From the NCBI RefSeq assembly GCF_005116475.1, contig NZ_SWBO01000003.1, positions 62,001-126,000 of the forward strand: 64,000 nt of DNA, written 5' to 3'. Under the pieces are notes generated by a model. That model worked only from the letters and a program-made list of their open reading frames with translations, was not told where the DNA came from and searched no databases. This document shows, one piece after another, positions 8,506-17,006 of the stretch. Positions within the stretch are counted from its first letter, which is position 1. Each line of letters starts with the position of its first letter. This stretch comes from Pedobacter cryotolerans (GTDB lineage Bacteria; Bacteroidota; Bacteroidia; Sphingobacteriales; Sphingobacteriaceae). The position numbers and the translations under genes are program-made.

Positions 8506-9324
8506 TCAGTAGCCACTAACTAATAAGTTTCTTGATGCTTTTAAACTGCATTTCTGAAATTTAGTGTAGGCCATTGCCGCTTTACTACGTATTTGCTCTG
8601 CAGTTTCAGCATTAACATAACTGCTTAAAGCATCATGTAAAATGTAAGCTTCAGGCGCCATTAATCCGGTTGTCCAAACCACAGGATTTGCTTTTGCCTG
8701 CTTTAAATGTGGTGCGAAATATTTCTTGCTAATGCAGGCTAAAATAATTGCATCGCGTTGTTTGCCATCTGCATTGCTAAAATTTTCGTTTAACTGAAAA
8801 TCCATTAAACCATCGTGACCAATGTAGGCCACCATTTTAGCATTGCCATTTATGCCAATTACGGTTTTATTAACTTGGAGGGTATCCTTCAATTGTCCGG
8901 CTGCACTGTATAGAAAATCTGTTGTTGTTTTTTTAATGTATTGGCCATCATAAGCGTCAGCAACTAAGTAGTAATTTTTACTGATGTGCTTAAAAACCAA
9001 GCGTTCCATCCTTATTTTATCAAGTTTATGAGTTTTTATCAGCTTCCATTCTTTGCTTTTTTTAAAGTAGGTTTTTACGCCATACGCACAACCCCAATAC
9101 AAATTATTGGAGGGGTCTTGTCCGTTGCCAATTGCTGCTGGCACAGGCACAATGCCTTGGTATTTATTATCGCAAAGCGCAACAAAAACGTGAATGGTTT
9201 TAGTGCTTTCATCAAATTTTAATGCACTTTTAAGTTGGCTTGCAGCTGTTTTAACTGGTTTTGGTTTGGCATCGCAACTTGTAGCTAAGGCGATGATAAT
9301 GATACAGATTTTAAATAATTTCAT
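8506..9324 (-). CDS. Lipoprotein with a possible caspase-like (clan CD) core
   Basis: I chose the second ATG (9322-9324): MKLFKICIIIIALATSC is a signal peptide with lipobox ATSC. The protein then has a hydrophobic strand ending in a histidine loop (MVAYIGHDGLMDF) and, some 30 residues on, a second strand ending in a cysteine (DAIILACISKKYF), followed by WTTGLMAPEAYILHDALSSYV. The order strand-HxG-strand-C matches the His/Cys dyad layout of clan CD peptidases (caspases, gingipains). This is my inference, not a recognised family; the residue after H is D rather than G and the usual D before C is missing. Most likely faces the periplasm. Located upstream of the WG-like gene. Confidence 0.7.
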   Translation of the reverse strand: MKLFKICIIIIALATSCDAKPKPVKTAASQLKSALKFDESTKTIHVFVALCDNKYQGIVPVPAAIGNGQDPSNNLYWGCAYGVKTYFKKSKEWKLIKTHKLDKIRMERLVFKHISKNYYLVADAYDGQYIKKTTTDFLYSAAGQLKDTLQVNKTVIGINGNAKMVAYIGHDGLMDFQLNENFSNADGKQRDAIILACISKKYFAPHLKQAKANPVVWTTGLMAPEAYILHDALSSYVNAETAEQIRSKAAMAYTKFQKCSLKASRNLLVSGY

Positions 9325-9487
9325 AGGTTTTAACATTAAGGCATTAAGAAAATTAAGGTTGAAGAATTTTTTGCTGTGAAAACATTAAACTCATGACGAT
9401 GAAAGGTGTAGTATTCCATAAAAAATAGAAAAAATACCGCCTCGTTCTTAAAATCCGTCTAAACCTATTAGGTTGATTAAGCGGGAC

Positions 9488-9578
9488 ATTCTTGCGAGTT
9501 TACAAAGCAATCTATCCAGTAAAATAGATTGCTTCGGCATGCTTCTCCGATAAATCGGAGCAAGCTCTCGCAATGACG
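9488..9578. repeat. Composite inverted repeat, 'TTGCGAG ... CTCGCAA' type
   Basis: Outer arms CTTGCGAG/CTCGCAATG enclose two inner hairpins: AAGCAATCTAT…ATAGATTGCTT (9505-9532 region) and CTCCGAtaaaTCGGAG (9544-9560). The gap 9337-9593 holds nothing else recognisable. This kind of 'CATTGCGAG…AAGCAATC' repeat is dispersed in many bacterial genomes. Confidence 0.75.
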
Positions 9579-9593
9579 ATTTGATGAAAATAT

Positions 9594-10232
9594 TTATTTA
9601 ACCTCTTGCCATTTAATAGATAACTTAGCCAAGTACAATGCAAACTGTTGCTTTTGGTTTGGCGTTTCTAGTTTTTGCATTAACACTGCTGAGTTCTTAT
9701 TCCATTCCATATAAGCGCTTTCTTTGGCTACAATTTCGTGCTCGTTCTTATTTTTATAAGCAGCTGCATAATCTTTTAAAAGTGTTTCAAAAGCCGTAAA
9801 ATGTGCATCAATTTCTGGACTGCCAAAATCTGGTTGCGCTGCCGAATTAATCTTTTCAATGCCTTTAGCTCTAGCTTCTTCAGATGCTTTCATTAACTCT
9901 TCAGGACTAGCTTTTTTGTTGGCAAAAAATAAAATCGAAAAGAATATGGCGAACGTAGCAACGGCTATCAGTCCAAAAATGGCAGGTTTACCATCAGCAT
10001 TTTTCCATTTGGTATAAGCCCAAAAAGCTAAACCTAAACCCAAAATAAGCATACTTACGGCTAAACCTACGTTGCCTAAAAGCTCAAAAACTGGATATAA
10101 AATGCGTGGAACATTGTAGCTAGACTGTTCTTTAAAATAAAAAGTGCCTTGACTAAAAATGCCCACACCGATAGCTGCGATAGCTACTGCCTTCACTTTT
10201 TCGGCAATGTTTACTGTTTTGTTGTTTTCCAT
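9594..10232 (-). CDS. Membrane protein of unknown function
   Basis: 212 residues. Three hydrophobic segments (about 13-32, 47-73 and 83-104), followed by a ~100-residue charged, probably alpha-helical C-terminal domain rich in Ala, Glu and Lys (ASEEARAKGIEKINSAA … LLKDYAAAYKNKNEHEIVAK). No signal peptide. Family not recognised. It stands alone, with a repeat on the 3' side and a 240-base gap on the 5' side that contains a short palindrome around 10238-10252 (CTTATCTTAGATAAG) close to its start, possibly an operator. Confidence 0.65.
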   Translation of the reverse strand: MENNKTVNIAEKVKAVAIAAIGVGIFSQGTFYFKEQSSYNVPRILYPVFELLGNVGLAVSMLILGLGLAFWAYTKWKNADGKPAIFGLIAVATFAIFFSILFFANKKASPEELMKASEEARAKGIEKINSAAQPDFGSPEIDAHFTAFETLLKDYAAAYKNKNEHEIVAKESAYMEWNKNSAVLMQKLETPNQKQQFALYLAKLSIKWQEVK

Positions 10233-10472
10233 GTTGTCTTATCTTAGATAAGATGAAAATACATTTCTGGAATACCATTTTAAGAGCAATTTATTATTCG
10301 TTTGTATTTATTGAAGATTTGTAGGTATAGACTTATTATTCGTAAAACGGATTTCATAATTTAACATTTTGGCGAGGACGATAATTTGGGGGTAAATTTT
10401 AATCGTAAAGCGATTTATTTTTTTCATTTAGATGTCCATTCAAGCTAAGCATAACGATCTTGTTATTAATAA
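10233..10472. other. Gap without recognisable gene
   Basis: AT-rich sequence. The only structure seen is the palindrome CTTATCTTAGATAAGA at 10238-10253, directly upstream of the gene at 9594-10232, which could be an operator or part of its leader. Together with the neighbouring split ORF (10473-10688) it fills the space between two exported/membrane protein genes. Confidence 0.4.
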
Positions 10473-10688
10473 TCAAATCATTAAGATATATTCGCTATTT
10501 TTTTGCTCTGCTCCTTTAAAAACGCCAATTGGTTTGCCGTAAAATAACTGCATCGCTTTAGCATCAAATTTCCCTCTACAATCGTCATTAGTTAACCTGC
10601 AATAAACTTTTTATTGGCGCCAAATATTGGTTTTCAGGTAGGCCACAACTGGGCATATGATAATGAATAAAATGATGATTGCAGTCAT
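10473..10688 (-). pseudogene. Small membrane-protein gene interrupted by an in-frame TAA
   Basis: ATG at 10686-10688, only two bases after the stop of the upstream gene, as in an operon. Codons 1-25 encode a single membrane helix (MTAIIILFIIICPVVAYL then KTNIWRQ). Codon 26 is TAA (10611-10613). The same frame then continues open for 45 codons with protein-like sequence (KVYCRLTNDDCRGKFDAKAM, LFYGKPIGVFKGAEQ) to TGA at 10473-10475. The continuity of frame and composition suggests one ~71-residue gene with a recent nonsense mutation. Function unknown. Confidence 0.5.
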
Positions 10689-10690
10689 TT

Positions 10691-11515
10691 TTAATTTCCT
10701 CTCGGTGCTTCTTGTTCTTTTTTATTTGGATCGATGCCATCAATGTAAAAACCAATTTTATAAATATGTCTTGAAAAATTATTTTCCCATTTAAAAGAAA
10801 AATTAATGCTTTTCTGCTGTAATGTTTCGATATAAGCTTTCGGATAAGTTAAGCCAGCAATCTGCAGCGATTCATTATCTGTCTTCCGCAGCCTAAACCT
10901 ATAGTTTCCATATCTACCATAACCACTAATTTGATGGGCATCATCCACTGCATTCTTATTAAATGCATCGGTGGTCTCTATTGGATCATGATTGTGCGTT
11001 ACCGGAAATCCATCAACCAATATAATACCATAATTTTTTATTTTCCTGTCATTCAATCTTGTGTCCTCAACCTGTATTTCTACGATGTGGTCAACACCTT
11101 TATATTTAACGGTGGAAAGGCTAATTAAACCATTTTTAGAGCGAAATCTTAAACTGTCTACTTCTTCAAACGCTAAACCTGGGCAAAGAGAAATCACCTC
11201 GTTAACAGGTTTAAAAAGCTCTATTTTTATATCGTTATATGAGATAGAGAATTTATCTCCAAATATCTCGATCCTATCTTTTTGCAGTTTAAAAAGTGAT
11301 AATGCCCAACTGATACATACTTCATTAAAAGGTTTGGGTTTAATACTATCAGCATAAATAATTTTCACTGGTTCATACTCATAGGGATTATCGATGCTGT
11401 ACACCAAGCGAGCAAGTTCATCAGCTTTTTTATATAAGCTGTCTTTTTTGGTTTGCGCTGTAACATTTTTTGCTAAGCCGAACAAAACATATAAAAGTAA
11501 AGCGATTTTTTTCAT
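10691..11515 (-). CDS. Exported protein of unknown function
   Basis: 274 residues with signal peptide (MKKIALLLYVLFGLAKNVTAQ). The mature part contains a central beta-rich region with 'VDGFPVTHNHDPIETTDAFN', resembling the 'ILVDG.P' strand seen in carboxypeptidase-regulatory or TonB plug-like segments, but this is weak. The last residues (EAPRGN) precede the small split ORF by two bases, so the pair was probably cotranscribed. Family not recognised. Confidence 0.7.
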   Translation of the reverse strand: MKKIALLLYVLFGLAKNVTAQTKKDSLYKKADELARLVYSIDNPYEYEPVKIIYADSIKPKPFNEVCISWALSLFKLQKDRIEIFGDKFSISYNDIKIELFKPVNEVISLCPGLAFEEVDSLRFRSKNGLISLSTVKYKGVDHIVEIQVEDTRLNDRKIKNYGIILVDGFPVTHNHDPIETTDAFNKNAVDDAHQISGYGRYGNYRFRLRKTDNESLQIAGLTYPKAYIETLQQKSINFSFKWENNFSRHIYKIGFYIDGIDPNKKEQEAPRGN

Positions 11516-11587
11516 TTTATCTTCGTTAATTTCATTTGATATAAATCCACATGTTATGCCTTGTCTGCTAGTTGAGAATTGAAGCTT

Positions 11588-12133
11588 TTAATCAGGAACT
11601 TTATCGTTTATCGAAATGTTTACTGGAATTTTCACTTCCTTTTTCATCCCGTTAGACATTTCAAATTCAATATTGATGAACCCATTCAGTTTTTCAAACT
11701 TTTTATTTAGGTTAAACATAATCCCTAAGTTTCTGCATAAAACATTTTCATACTCGCCAAATGGCAAACCTTGTAGCGTTTTTGCAGCCCCATTATCTAC
11801 AAATTTTAAAACTTCATTTTTTTCGTTTTTAAGCTGATAATCTTTCAGATTGTAAGTATTGAAATCATAAATATTACCATCTTTATTTACAATTGTTCCG
11901 TTGTTTTTATGGTACTCATCTTGGTCTTTTTTAGATAAAGTATATCTGGTAAGTATGCCAAATTTATCAGCCGGTTTTCTATCTATTTCGGTTAAATCGG
12001 TAATGGTAGCTTTGGCATTTTTAACTACTTCGTTTAAAAATTGTTCTGTTTCTTCATCCGAATAAGGATAGTTTTCTGTGTTACAAGAAATCATTATTTG
12101 ACAAATAGTAAGTAGGACTAAAAATTTTTTCAT
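11588..12133 (-). CDS. Lipoprotein of unknown function
   Basis: 181 residues; signal peptide with lipobox IMISC (MKKFLVLLTICQIMISCN). The following residues (NTENYPYSDEETEQ) are acidic, which is common for surface-exposed Bacteroidota lipoproteins, though whether it is exported to the surface cannot be told. The body contains alternating strands and charged helices without a motif. Located 36 bases downstream of the small membrane protein gene at 12170, in a run of similarly oriented genes. Confidence 0.7.
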   Translation of the reverse strand: MKKFLVLLTICQIMISCNTENYPYSDEETEQFLNEVVKNAKATITDLTEIDRKPADKFGILTRYTLSKKDQDEYHKNNGTIVNKDGNIYDFNTYNLKDYQLKNEKNEVLKFVDNGAAKTLQGLPFGEYENVLCRNLGIMFNLNKKFEKLNGFINIEFEMSNGMKKEVKIPVNISINDKVPD

Positions 12134-12169
12134 GTTTACTTTATTCTATTTAGTTTTTCTAGTAAATTT

Positions 12170-12652
12170 TTATAATTCAACAACGCCTCCAATCACTTTT
12201 TTATTGATTTTTTCTATATTAAATGAAACATGTTTTTTAATGTTGTTGATGACCTTTTGCAATACAGCCGTATCATTTGATGGTTTAAACGTGTAAATCA
12301 AATTTTGATTAGTATGATAAAGGCTAAGCGTACTAATGTTTCTTTTCATGACATCAATGTCGTTGTAATTAACATTGACGATTGTTTTGCTCGATTGTAT
12401 AGTAAAACCATTTTCATCAAAAGTTACCTTATTTATAGTTGTAAGCTTAGAAAATATAAAGAGTGGCCATAACACTACAACAGCAGCCAATAGCCCCGGA
12501 AAAACACCAGTTCGGGTAGAATTTATGAGTTTTACTATATCATAAGGATCAAACAAAACAAAACCTAACACTACCAAAAAGTAGAGTAGATATGCAGCAA
12601 AAAAAACAATTGCTTTCCTTTTGTTTAACTGTTTATAGGTGATTTCTTTCAT
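12170..12652 (-). CDS. Membrane protein with PH-like soluble domain
   Basis: 160 residues: two membrane helices (about 13-35 and 48-68) followed by a ~90-residue domain with the strand pattern 'INKVTFDENGFTIQSS…VNVNYNDIDVMK…LSLYH', which matches the start of bacterial PH-type domains (bPH), where a strand-turn-strand is followed by 'y.dI..v'. The gene at 12734-13177 has the same architecture, so they may be paralogues. No known function. Confidence 0.6.
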   Translation of the reverse strand: MKEITYKQLNKRKAIVFFAAYLLYFLVVLGFVLFDPYDIVKLINSTRTGVFPGLLAAVVVLWPLFIFSKLTTINKVTFDENGFTIQSSKTIVNVNYNDIDVMKRNISTLSLYHTNQNLIYTFKPSNDTAVLQKVINNIKKHVSFNIEKINKKVIGGVVEL

Positions 12653-12733
12653 CTTTTTAATTTAAAATTCTCCAATGAGTTTAAATTTCATTTTTAAAGA
12701 CAATCCTTTACGTCTTTATTGAAGTTAATTTCC

Positions 12734-13177
12734 TTACCTATAAGGAATTAAGTTTTTAATCTTTTCTATGTCCTTTTGAAAAACATCTAAATCTTTTTCG
12801 AATATTACCTTGCTCGTATTAATTTCTCTTATTATTAAGTCATAATACTTCTTTTTAAATGTCGAAAAAATTGGTCTGTCTTTAAATGGAAGTTCCTTTT
12901 CTATTATTTGAAAATTATGTTTAGAAAATTCATAAAAAAATTTACCAATACGCATACCATCCGTAGTAATGATACATTTGTTATGGAAGTAAAGCCAAAA
13001 AAGCCCTAATGGCAGCAATATAAATCCAAATAAACTAAATGCTCCAATATGAACTGTCGAATTTTTTTGTAAAATTAAACCATCTACAAGATTATAAAAT
13101 GAACCAATGATAATTGGTAGGCCAATAATTGAATAATAAATAAATGTTTTTTTCGATAATAATATGGTGAACTTCAT
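12734..13177 (-). CDS. Membrane protein with PH-like soluble domain
   Basis: 147 residues with two membrane helices (about 12-32 and 42-62) and a soluble tail containing 'NKCIITTDGMRIGKFFYEFSKHNFQIIEKE', a strand-turn-strand like that of bPH-type domains. Same layout as 12170-12652. Its ATG overlaps the TGA of the upstream gene (ATGA at 13175-13178), showing translational coupling. Function unknown. Confidence 0.6.
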   Translation of the reverse strand: MKFTILLSKKTFIYYSIIGLPIIIGSFYNLVDGLILQKNSTVHIGAFSLFGFILLPLGLFWLYFHNKCIITTDGMRIGKFFYEFSKHNFQIIEKELPFKDRPIFSTFKKKYYDLIIREINTSKVIFEKDLDVFQKDIEKIKNLIPYR

Positions 13178-13782
13178 CAGATAATTTTAGCTTCCTTTAA
13201 TTTATTCTCAATTATGGTTATCGTTTCTTCACCTTTAGGCATTCCACCAAAAAAACCTGCCGACCGCCAAGTTTTAGCCTCCCAAATGGTAGATTTTGTA
13301 GTAACATCATAAAGGGTAAATAAGTAGGTAACACTTTTTAAATCGCTCGTACCTTTTCTCGAACTTACATTTGTAATGGTAGTTTTAAAAATATAAGCTT
13401 TGCCATTTTGTTTGGCAATTTCCCAAACGTCGGGTTCAGTTCCTCTGTAAGCATCTAGTTCAATCATCCTTTTTGTGGCATCGTCAGACATGGTTTTAAT
13501 TTCTTCGTTTACCAAACCTGTTGTTTTTAAAGCATGATACAAGGGCTCTATAAAATCAGTTCTTTCCAGCCCTAGTTTTGCGCCAACCATCACATCCGAG
13601 GTTTTTTCTAATTCTTCTTCGTGCCAGAATAAGGCGTTTTTTATTGGAGCTGAAATTTTTGTAGATTTTAGCACCTCAAACTCTGGCTCACTAAAGTTGC
13701 TTCTGTAAATAGATGCGCCAATGGCGAAAATAAATACGCCAATAATTAACATTCCTAAAATTCCTTGTATCTTTTCTTTCAT
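13177..13782 (-). CDS. Membrane-anchored exported protein of unknown function
   Basis: 201 residues with an N-terminal hydrophobic helix (ILGMLIIGVFIFAIGASIY) that anchors it. The body resembles lipoprotein-like periplasmic domains with a late strand block (VTYLFTLYDVTTKSTIWEAKTW) found in many 'DUF4136-like' proteins; I cannot assign it firmly. Stop overlaps the start of the next gene by ATGA. Starts 29 bases after the lipoprotein gene at 13812. Confidence 0.6.
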   Translation of the reverse strand: MKEKIQGILGMLIIGVFIFAIGASIYRSNFSEPEFEVLKSTKISAPIKNALFWHEEELEKTSDVMVGAKLGLERTDFIEPLYHALKTTGLVNEEIKTMSDDATKRMIELDAYRGTEPDVWEIAKQNGKAYIFKTTITNVSSRKGTSDLKSVTYLFTLYDVTTKSTIWEAKTWRSAGFFGGMPKGEETITIIENKLKEAKII

Positions 13783-13811
13783 AAGTTTTTGCTTAATGTT
13801 TTAAATTTTTA

Positions 13812-14705
13812 TTACTTATTGGTTAATTCCAACTCGTTTAAAGTTCCCTTTTGTTCTTTAAGCGCTGCTATTTCTTCATTTAATTTTTTAATTTCGGTAT
13901 CAAAATAAGCGGCATTTGCCTTTGGCCTTTCAATGGTTCCCTCTTTTTTAGTGGTAATTTTTGTAGCGTAAGCTTTAATTACCAAATCGTAAGGAGAAAA
14001 ATCTATGATAGGATATTCTGCAGTTTTCCATAAATTAGTATGTGCAACCGCTTCTGAAAGTAAAGGTTGATGGTCTTCGAAAGTTTCATTTGGTTTTAAA
14101 ACATAATCATCATTCCAAGTGCCTCCTTGACCTTGTGCTGCAATTCTTTGGCCTGTTTTTTTAGAGAAAATCTCGATGTTAAACATATACTCGCCTGTTA
14201 AATTATAGGCCGATGTATTGGTAAAAACTAAATCCAAGTAAGGTTGCTTTTCATCAAAACTTTCATCCTCTGAGATGGAAATTTTGGTTAATTTAAAGGC
14301 GGCTATCTTTTTAATAATTGCCTCAGTTTTAATTTTTTCTTTTTGCAAACTATCAATTTCCGTTTCGGCGTTTTTGATTTTTTCATCTCTATCCGCTTTT
14401 AAAAAGTCTTCAGCATAGCTGATAATTGCGCTGTAAGTTTTGCCATCTATCATTTCCATCACCATTTTATCGAATGTTTTTCCTTCATTCTTTTCGGGCG
14501 AGTTCCATTTTTCTTTCATCGCTTTTAGCATAATCACTCTCAAAGCTTTTTCTAGATCTTCTTTTTCTGTTTTGTCTAGTTTTTCCTCCATTTTGGCTTT
14601 AGAGGTTTTAAAGGATTGTTCGCCTGTACCAGAAATGGTTGGGCCGCATGCTGAAAACAAAATCGTGATAACGAAAAGGATTAAAAGGGAGTAAGTGTTT
14701 TTCAT
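13812..14705 (-). CDS. Lipoprotein, DUF6694-like N-terminus
   Basis: 297 residues, signal peptide with lipobox FSAC. After the cysteine comes 'GTGEQSFKTSKAKMEEKLDKTEKEDLEKALRVIML' (given in pieces: SFKTSKAKMEEKL and EKALRVIMLKAM), the pattern I associate with DUF6694-type lipoproteins. The middle is a helical linker with coiled-coil (DRDEKIKNAETEIDSLQKEK), then a beta-sandwich-like domain of about 90 residues (FTNTSAYNLTGEYMFNIEIF, a typical 'N-T/S-x-x-N-x-T-G' domain found as FxLYD-like modules), and a second coiled-coil at the end. Role unknown; envelope protein by inference. Confidence 0.7.
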   Translation of the reverse strand: MKNTYSLLILFVITILFSACGPTISGTGEQSFKTSKAKMEEKLDKTEKEDLEKALRVIMLKAMKEKWNSPEKNEGKTFDKMVMEMIDGKTYSAIISYAEDFLKADRDEKIKNAETEIDSLQKEKIKTEAIIKKIAAFKLTKISISEDESFDEKQPYLDLVFTNTSAYNLTGEYMFNIEIFSKKTGQRIAAQGQGGTWNDDYVLKPNETFEDHQPLLSEAVAHTNLWKTAEYPIIDFSPYDLVIKAYATKITTKKEGTIERPKANAAYFDTEIKKLNEEIAALKEQKGTLNELELTNK

Positions 14706-15116
14706 TGTGAATGCAAATTAAACTTGTGGAGAATTATTTATGATTACTGCTAATTGGGGGCGAACTGTAAATCTAATTACAGGCATACAACGGTACACAC
14801 TTATACTTTCAATCTTAATTAGCTTTATGTATCGTAGTGCTTAAAAAATTAAAATTTTTCCGAGCGTATGTCTTGTTATCATTACCCATATTTTATCGAT
14901 TTTTTAGATTTACCTTTAGACCTCAGCGAGGTCTAATATTTATAGCTGAATAGGCAATTATGATGTTCGACCCCAGCTGGGGTCGAATGTATGCCTTGTA
15001 ATTTACTATACATATATTATCCCGCTGGGATAACCATCACAAAAGTGTAATACAAATAAACTTGTTCCGAACGGTGTAAATATCACCATCGGCAATTCAG
15101 TTTAATAATTTTTCAA
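14706..15116. other. Gap with a cluster of three palindromes
   Basis: No gene seen in 411 bases. The middle holds three spaced palindromes (see 14916-15033). The remainder is AT-rich. The lower part (15060-15110) precedes the end of the lipoprotein gene at 15117. Confidence 0.6.
14916..15033. repeat. Three palindromes in a row
   Basis: Arms TTAGACCTC/GAGGTCTAA around AGC (14916-14936); a perfect 22-base palindrome with half-site TTCGACCCCAG (14966-14987); and TTATCCC-GCT-GGGATAA (15017-15033). Spacing is about 30 bases between neighbours. The first and third share the central GC(T)/AGC loop. They do not match the CCTGCC or GAGCGTAGTCGAAG families and are not followed by T-tracts, so they are unlikely to be simple terminators. 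Confidence 0.75.
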
Positions 15117-15620
15117 TTAATTAGCCTTATCTATTCTGGTATCAGCAGCACCACCGTAATAAACCGTTTTGCCGTCCATAGTTGTTGGGCTTCTGTCTAC
15201 CTGTAAATCCATTGTAAAAGAAACCTCCATTTTATCGGTATACTTTAATGGTTTTCCTTCGTTGTCATAAAAAACAACATCAGCCATGGTAAAAGATGTA
15301 GGCGCATCAAATTCATTTTTGCCTTTGCCATTAGGGATTGGAAGTGAAGCAATTAGTTTTCCTTTTCCGTTTGGTTCTTCATAAAAGCCGATGTATGGCA
15401 GTTGGCTTTCGTTAGCCATTGGGCCTTTTACCTCAATATCTCCATTAATAAAAGGGTAACCAACAATGGCAAAACGTTTACCATTGTTTTCTTTAACCTG
15501 GTTTAAAGCTTGGTACTGTTCTATACCTACAACTTGTCCTTTTTCTTTGTTTTGGCTGCACGAAACAAGCATAGCTGATGCAAGTGCGATAAATAGCATT
15601 TTCTTCATTTTGTTTTTCAT
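15117..15620 (-). CDS. Lipoprotein of unknown function
   Basis: 167 residues with lipobox VSC (…LFIALASAMLVSCSQ). Two possible starts, MKNK at 15620 and MKKM at 15608; the second gives a more usual signal length. The body is beta-rich (GKRFAIVGYPFINGDIEVKG, KGKLIASLPIPNGKGKNEF) and ends 'YYGGAADTRIDKAN'. Not recognised as a family. Preceded by a gap with an inverted repeat. Confidence 0.7.
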   Translation of the reverse strand: MKNKMKKMLFIALASAMLVSCSQNKEKGQVVGIEQYQALNQVKENNGKRFAIVGYPFINGDIEVKGPMANESQLPYIGFYEEPNGKGKLIASLPIPNGKGKNEFDAPTSFTMADVVFYDNEGKPLKYTDKMEVSFTMDLQVDRSPTTMDGKTVYYGGAADTRIDKAN

Positions 15621-15677
15621 TTAGATTGTTTATTTGTCTTAATTGTTAACTCTATTTCCTAATTAGCTCTTTTAATC

Positions 15678-15730
15678 GTTGGCGAGAACGCCAACACTGG
15701 ATTACGCTCATGTTGGCGTCCTCGCCAACG
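15678..15730. repeat. Inverted repeat of the GTTGGCG family
   Basis: CGTTGGCGAG-a-ACGCCAAC … GTTGGCGT-c-CTCGCCAACG: each arm is itself nearly palindromic, and the two arms pair with each other over 19 bases around an 18-base centre. A related pair lies at 18061-18115. Confidence 0.85.
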
Positions 15731-15812
15731 TTTTATTAAACTTTTAAACCATCATCTTGAGCTAGGTAGACTGATCTTTTCCACCAGAAGCTGATTGTTT
15801 ATAGAAATGCGC

Positions 15813-16526
15813 TTAACCCAATAAACCCGTTACTTTTAAGTTCGAATAACGATCACCTAGTTTTTTCAAGAAATCGTTGGCAATAATAATCTCTTCCAGA
15901 TTTTTTTGAACGTTTAGCGAAAATGCGCTTGCTCCAGCATTAGCATAAGTAAATAACAATGCAGAGAACATAATTAATTCAATTGGGCTACCATCTGTTG
16001 CCAAAGCAATTCTATAAGCTTTAACATTATCTCCTTTTTGTTTGGCAAAAGCTTTAATCATTCCTTCTAGCGGAAGTTCGGTAATGGTAGAGGCTTGTAA
16101 ACGGGTAGCATCAAAAACCAAATGGTTTGAGATTTCTCCTTCGGTATCGGTATCTAACAAATGTAAATCGGCCCCGCTTAAAATTAAATACTTTGGTGTT
16201 TGTACGGTATGAAATCTTACTGTACCTAATGTAGCTAAGCCTTTCAAGCTATCTTTCATACCATCTTTAATGCTGTCTTTGGTAGAATAATCAATATTAG
16301 CGTAGTTAAAAGCATCAATGATTTTGCCTTCCATTTGCATCGGAATAAATGCTAATTCTCCATTTAAAAAATTGTTTTTATAAGTTTCTGCTTTGCGCAT
16401 TTCGGCATTAAAATCGGTGTTCAGAAACATCTCTTTTTGTTTCTTCTTTTTTAAGTGCATAAAATAGAATATGCCACCATAAATGGCAATCATGCCTACA
16501 ATAATTAAAATAACTGTAATACTCAT
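15813..16526 (-). CDS. Single-pass membrane protein of unknown function
   Basis: 237 residues: one N-terminal membrane helix (ITVILIIVGMIAIYGGIFYF) followed by KKKK, indicating an N-out/C-in orientation, then a cytosolic domain with alternating strands and helices (KYLILSGADLHLLDTD, HLVFDATRLQASTI, KAYRIALATDGSPIELIMF). No motif seen. It starts 26 bases after the stop of 16553-17002, probably the same operon. Confidence 0.65.
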   Translation of the reverse strand: MSITVILIIVGMIAIYGGIFYFMHLKKKKQKEMFLNTDFNAEMRKAETYKNNFLNGELAFIPMQMEGKIIDAFNYANIDYSTKDSIKDGMKDSLKGLATLGTVRFHTVQTPKYLILSGADLHLLDTDTEGEISNHLVFDATRLQASTITELPLEGMIKAFAKQKGDNVKAYRIALATDGSPIELIMFSALLFTYANAGASAFSLNVQKNLEEIIIANDFLKKLGDRYSNLKVTGLLG

Positions 16527-16552
16527 TTTTTTGTTTTTTAAGGGTTTATTTA

Positions 16553-17002
16553 TTAGACGTTTTTAGGTATTATTTTTCTTTTTTCTGATGGAATACTACC
16601 CCAAATTAAAAGGGCAATAAATAGCAAAACCATAATTTTACATCCGTATCTGGTATAAAAAGGCAAACCAATTACATCGCCCATTTTTAAGTTTTGCGTT
16701 GCCAAAATGCGTTTTAGCTCATCCTCAGGAATGCCGAAATATTTTTCTGTTTGCTCATCGTAGGCTACCAATATTGGCTCTTGGGTAATGTATAACGGCA
16801 AAATATAAGCGATGTTAAATTCTGTGTGTAAGGTTGCCAAGTCTACATAATTGGCATTATCGAGGTTAAATTCGGCAGTGTTTGGCAAATCGTAAACTTT
16901 GTTTAAAACCTGTCGCTCGCCAAATGGTATTTTAGCTTTATTGGCAAATGCAAAACTCGAAGTTGTTGCCAGCATTGCTAACATCAAAATGATTTGCTTC
17001 AT
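16553..17002 (-). CDS. Exported protein with C-terminal membrane helix
   Basis: 149 residues with a signal peptide (MKQIILMLAMLATTSSFAFA) and a second hydrophobic segment near 123-139 (IMVLLFIALLIWGSI), so a type I membrane protein with about 100 periplasmic residues and a short basic cytosolic tail (SEKRKIIPKN). The gene ends 26 bases before 15813-16526 and begins 4 bases after the MORN-repeat gene, an operon-like arrangement. Family not recognised. Confidence 0.65.
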   Translation of the reverse strand: MKQIILMLAMLATTSSFAFANKAKIPFGERQVLNKVYDLPNTAEFNLDNANYVDLATLHTEFNIAYILPLYITQEPILVAYDEQTEKYFGIPEDELKRILATQNLKMGDVIGLPFYTRYGCKIMVLLFIALLIWGSIPSEKRKIIPKNV

Positions 17003-17006
17003 TTAG

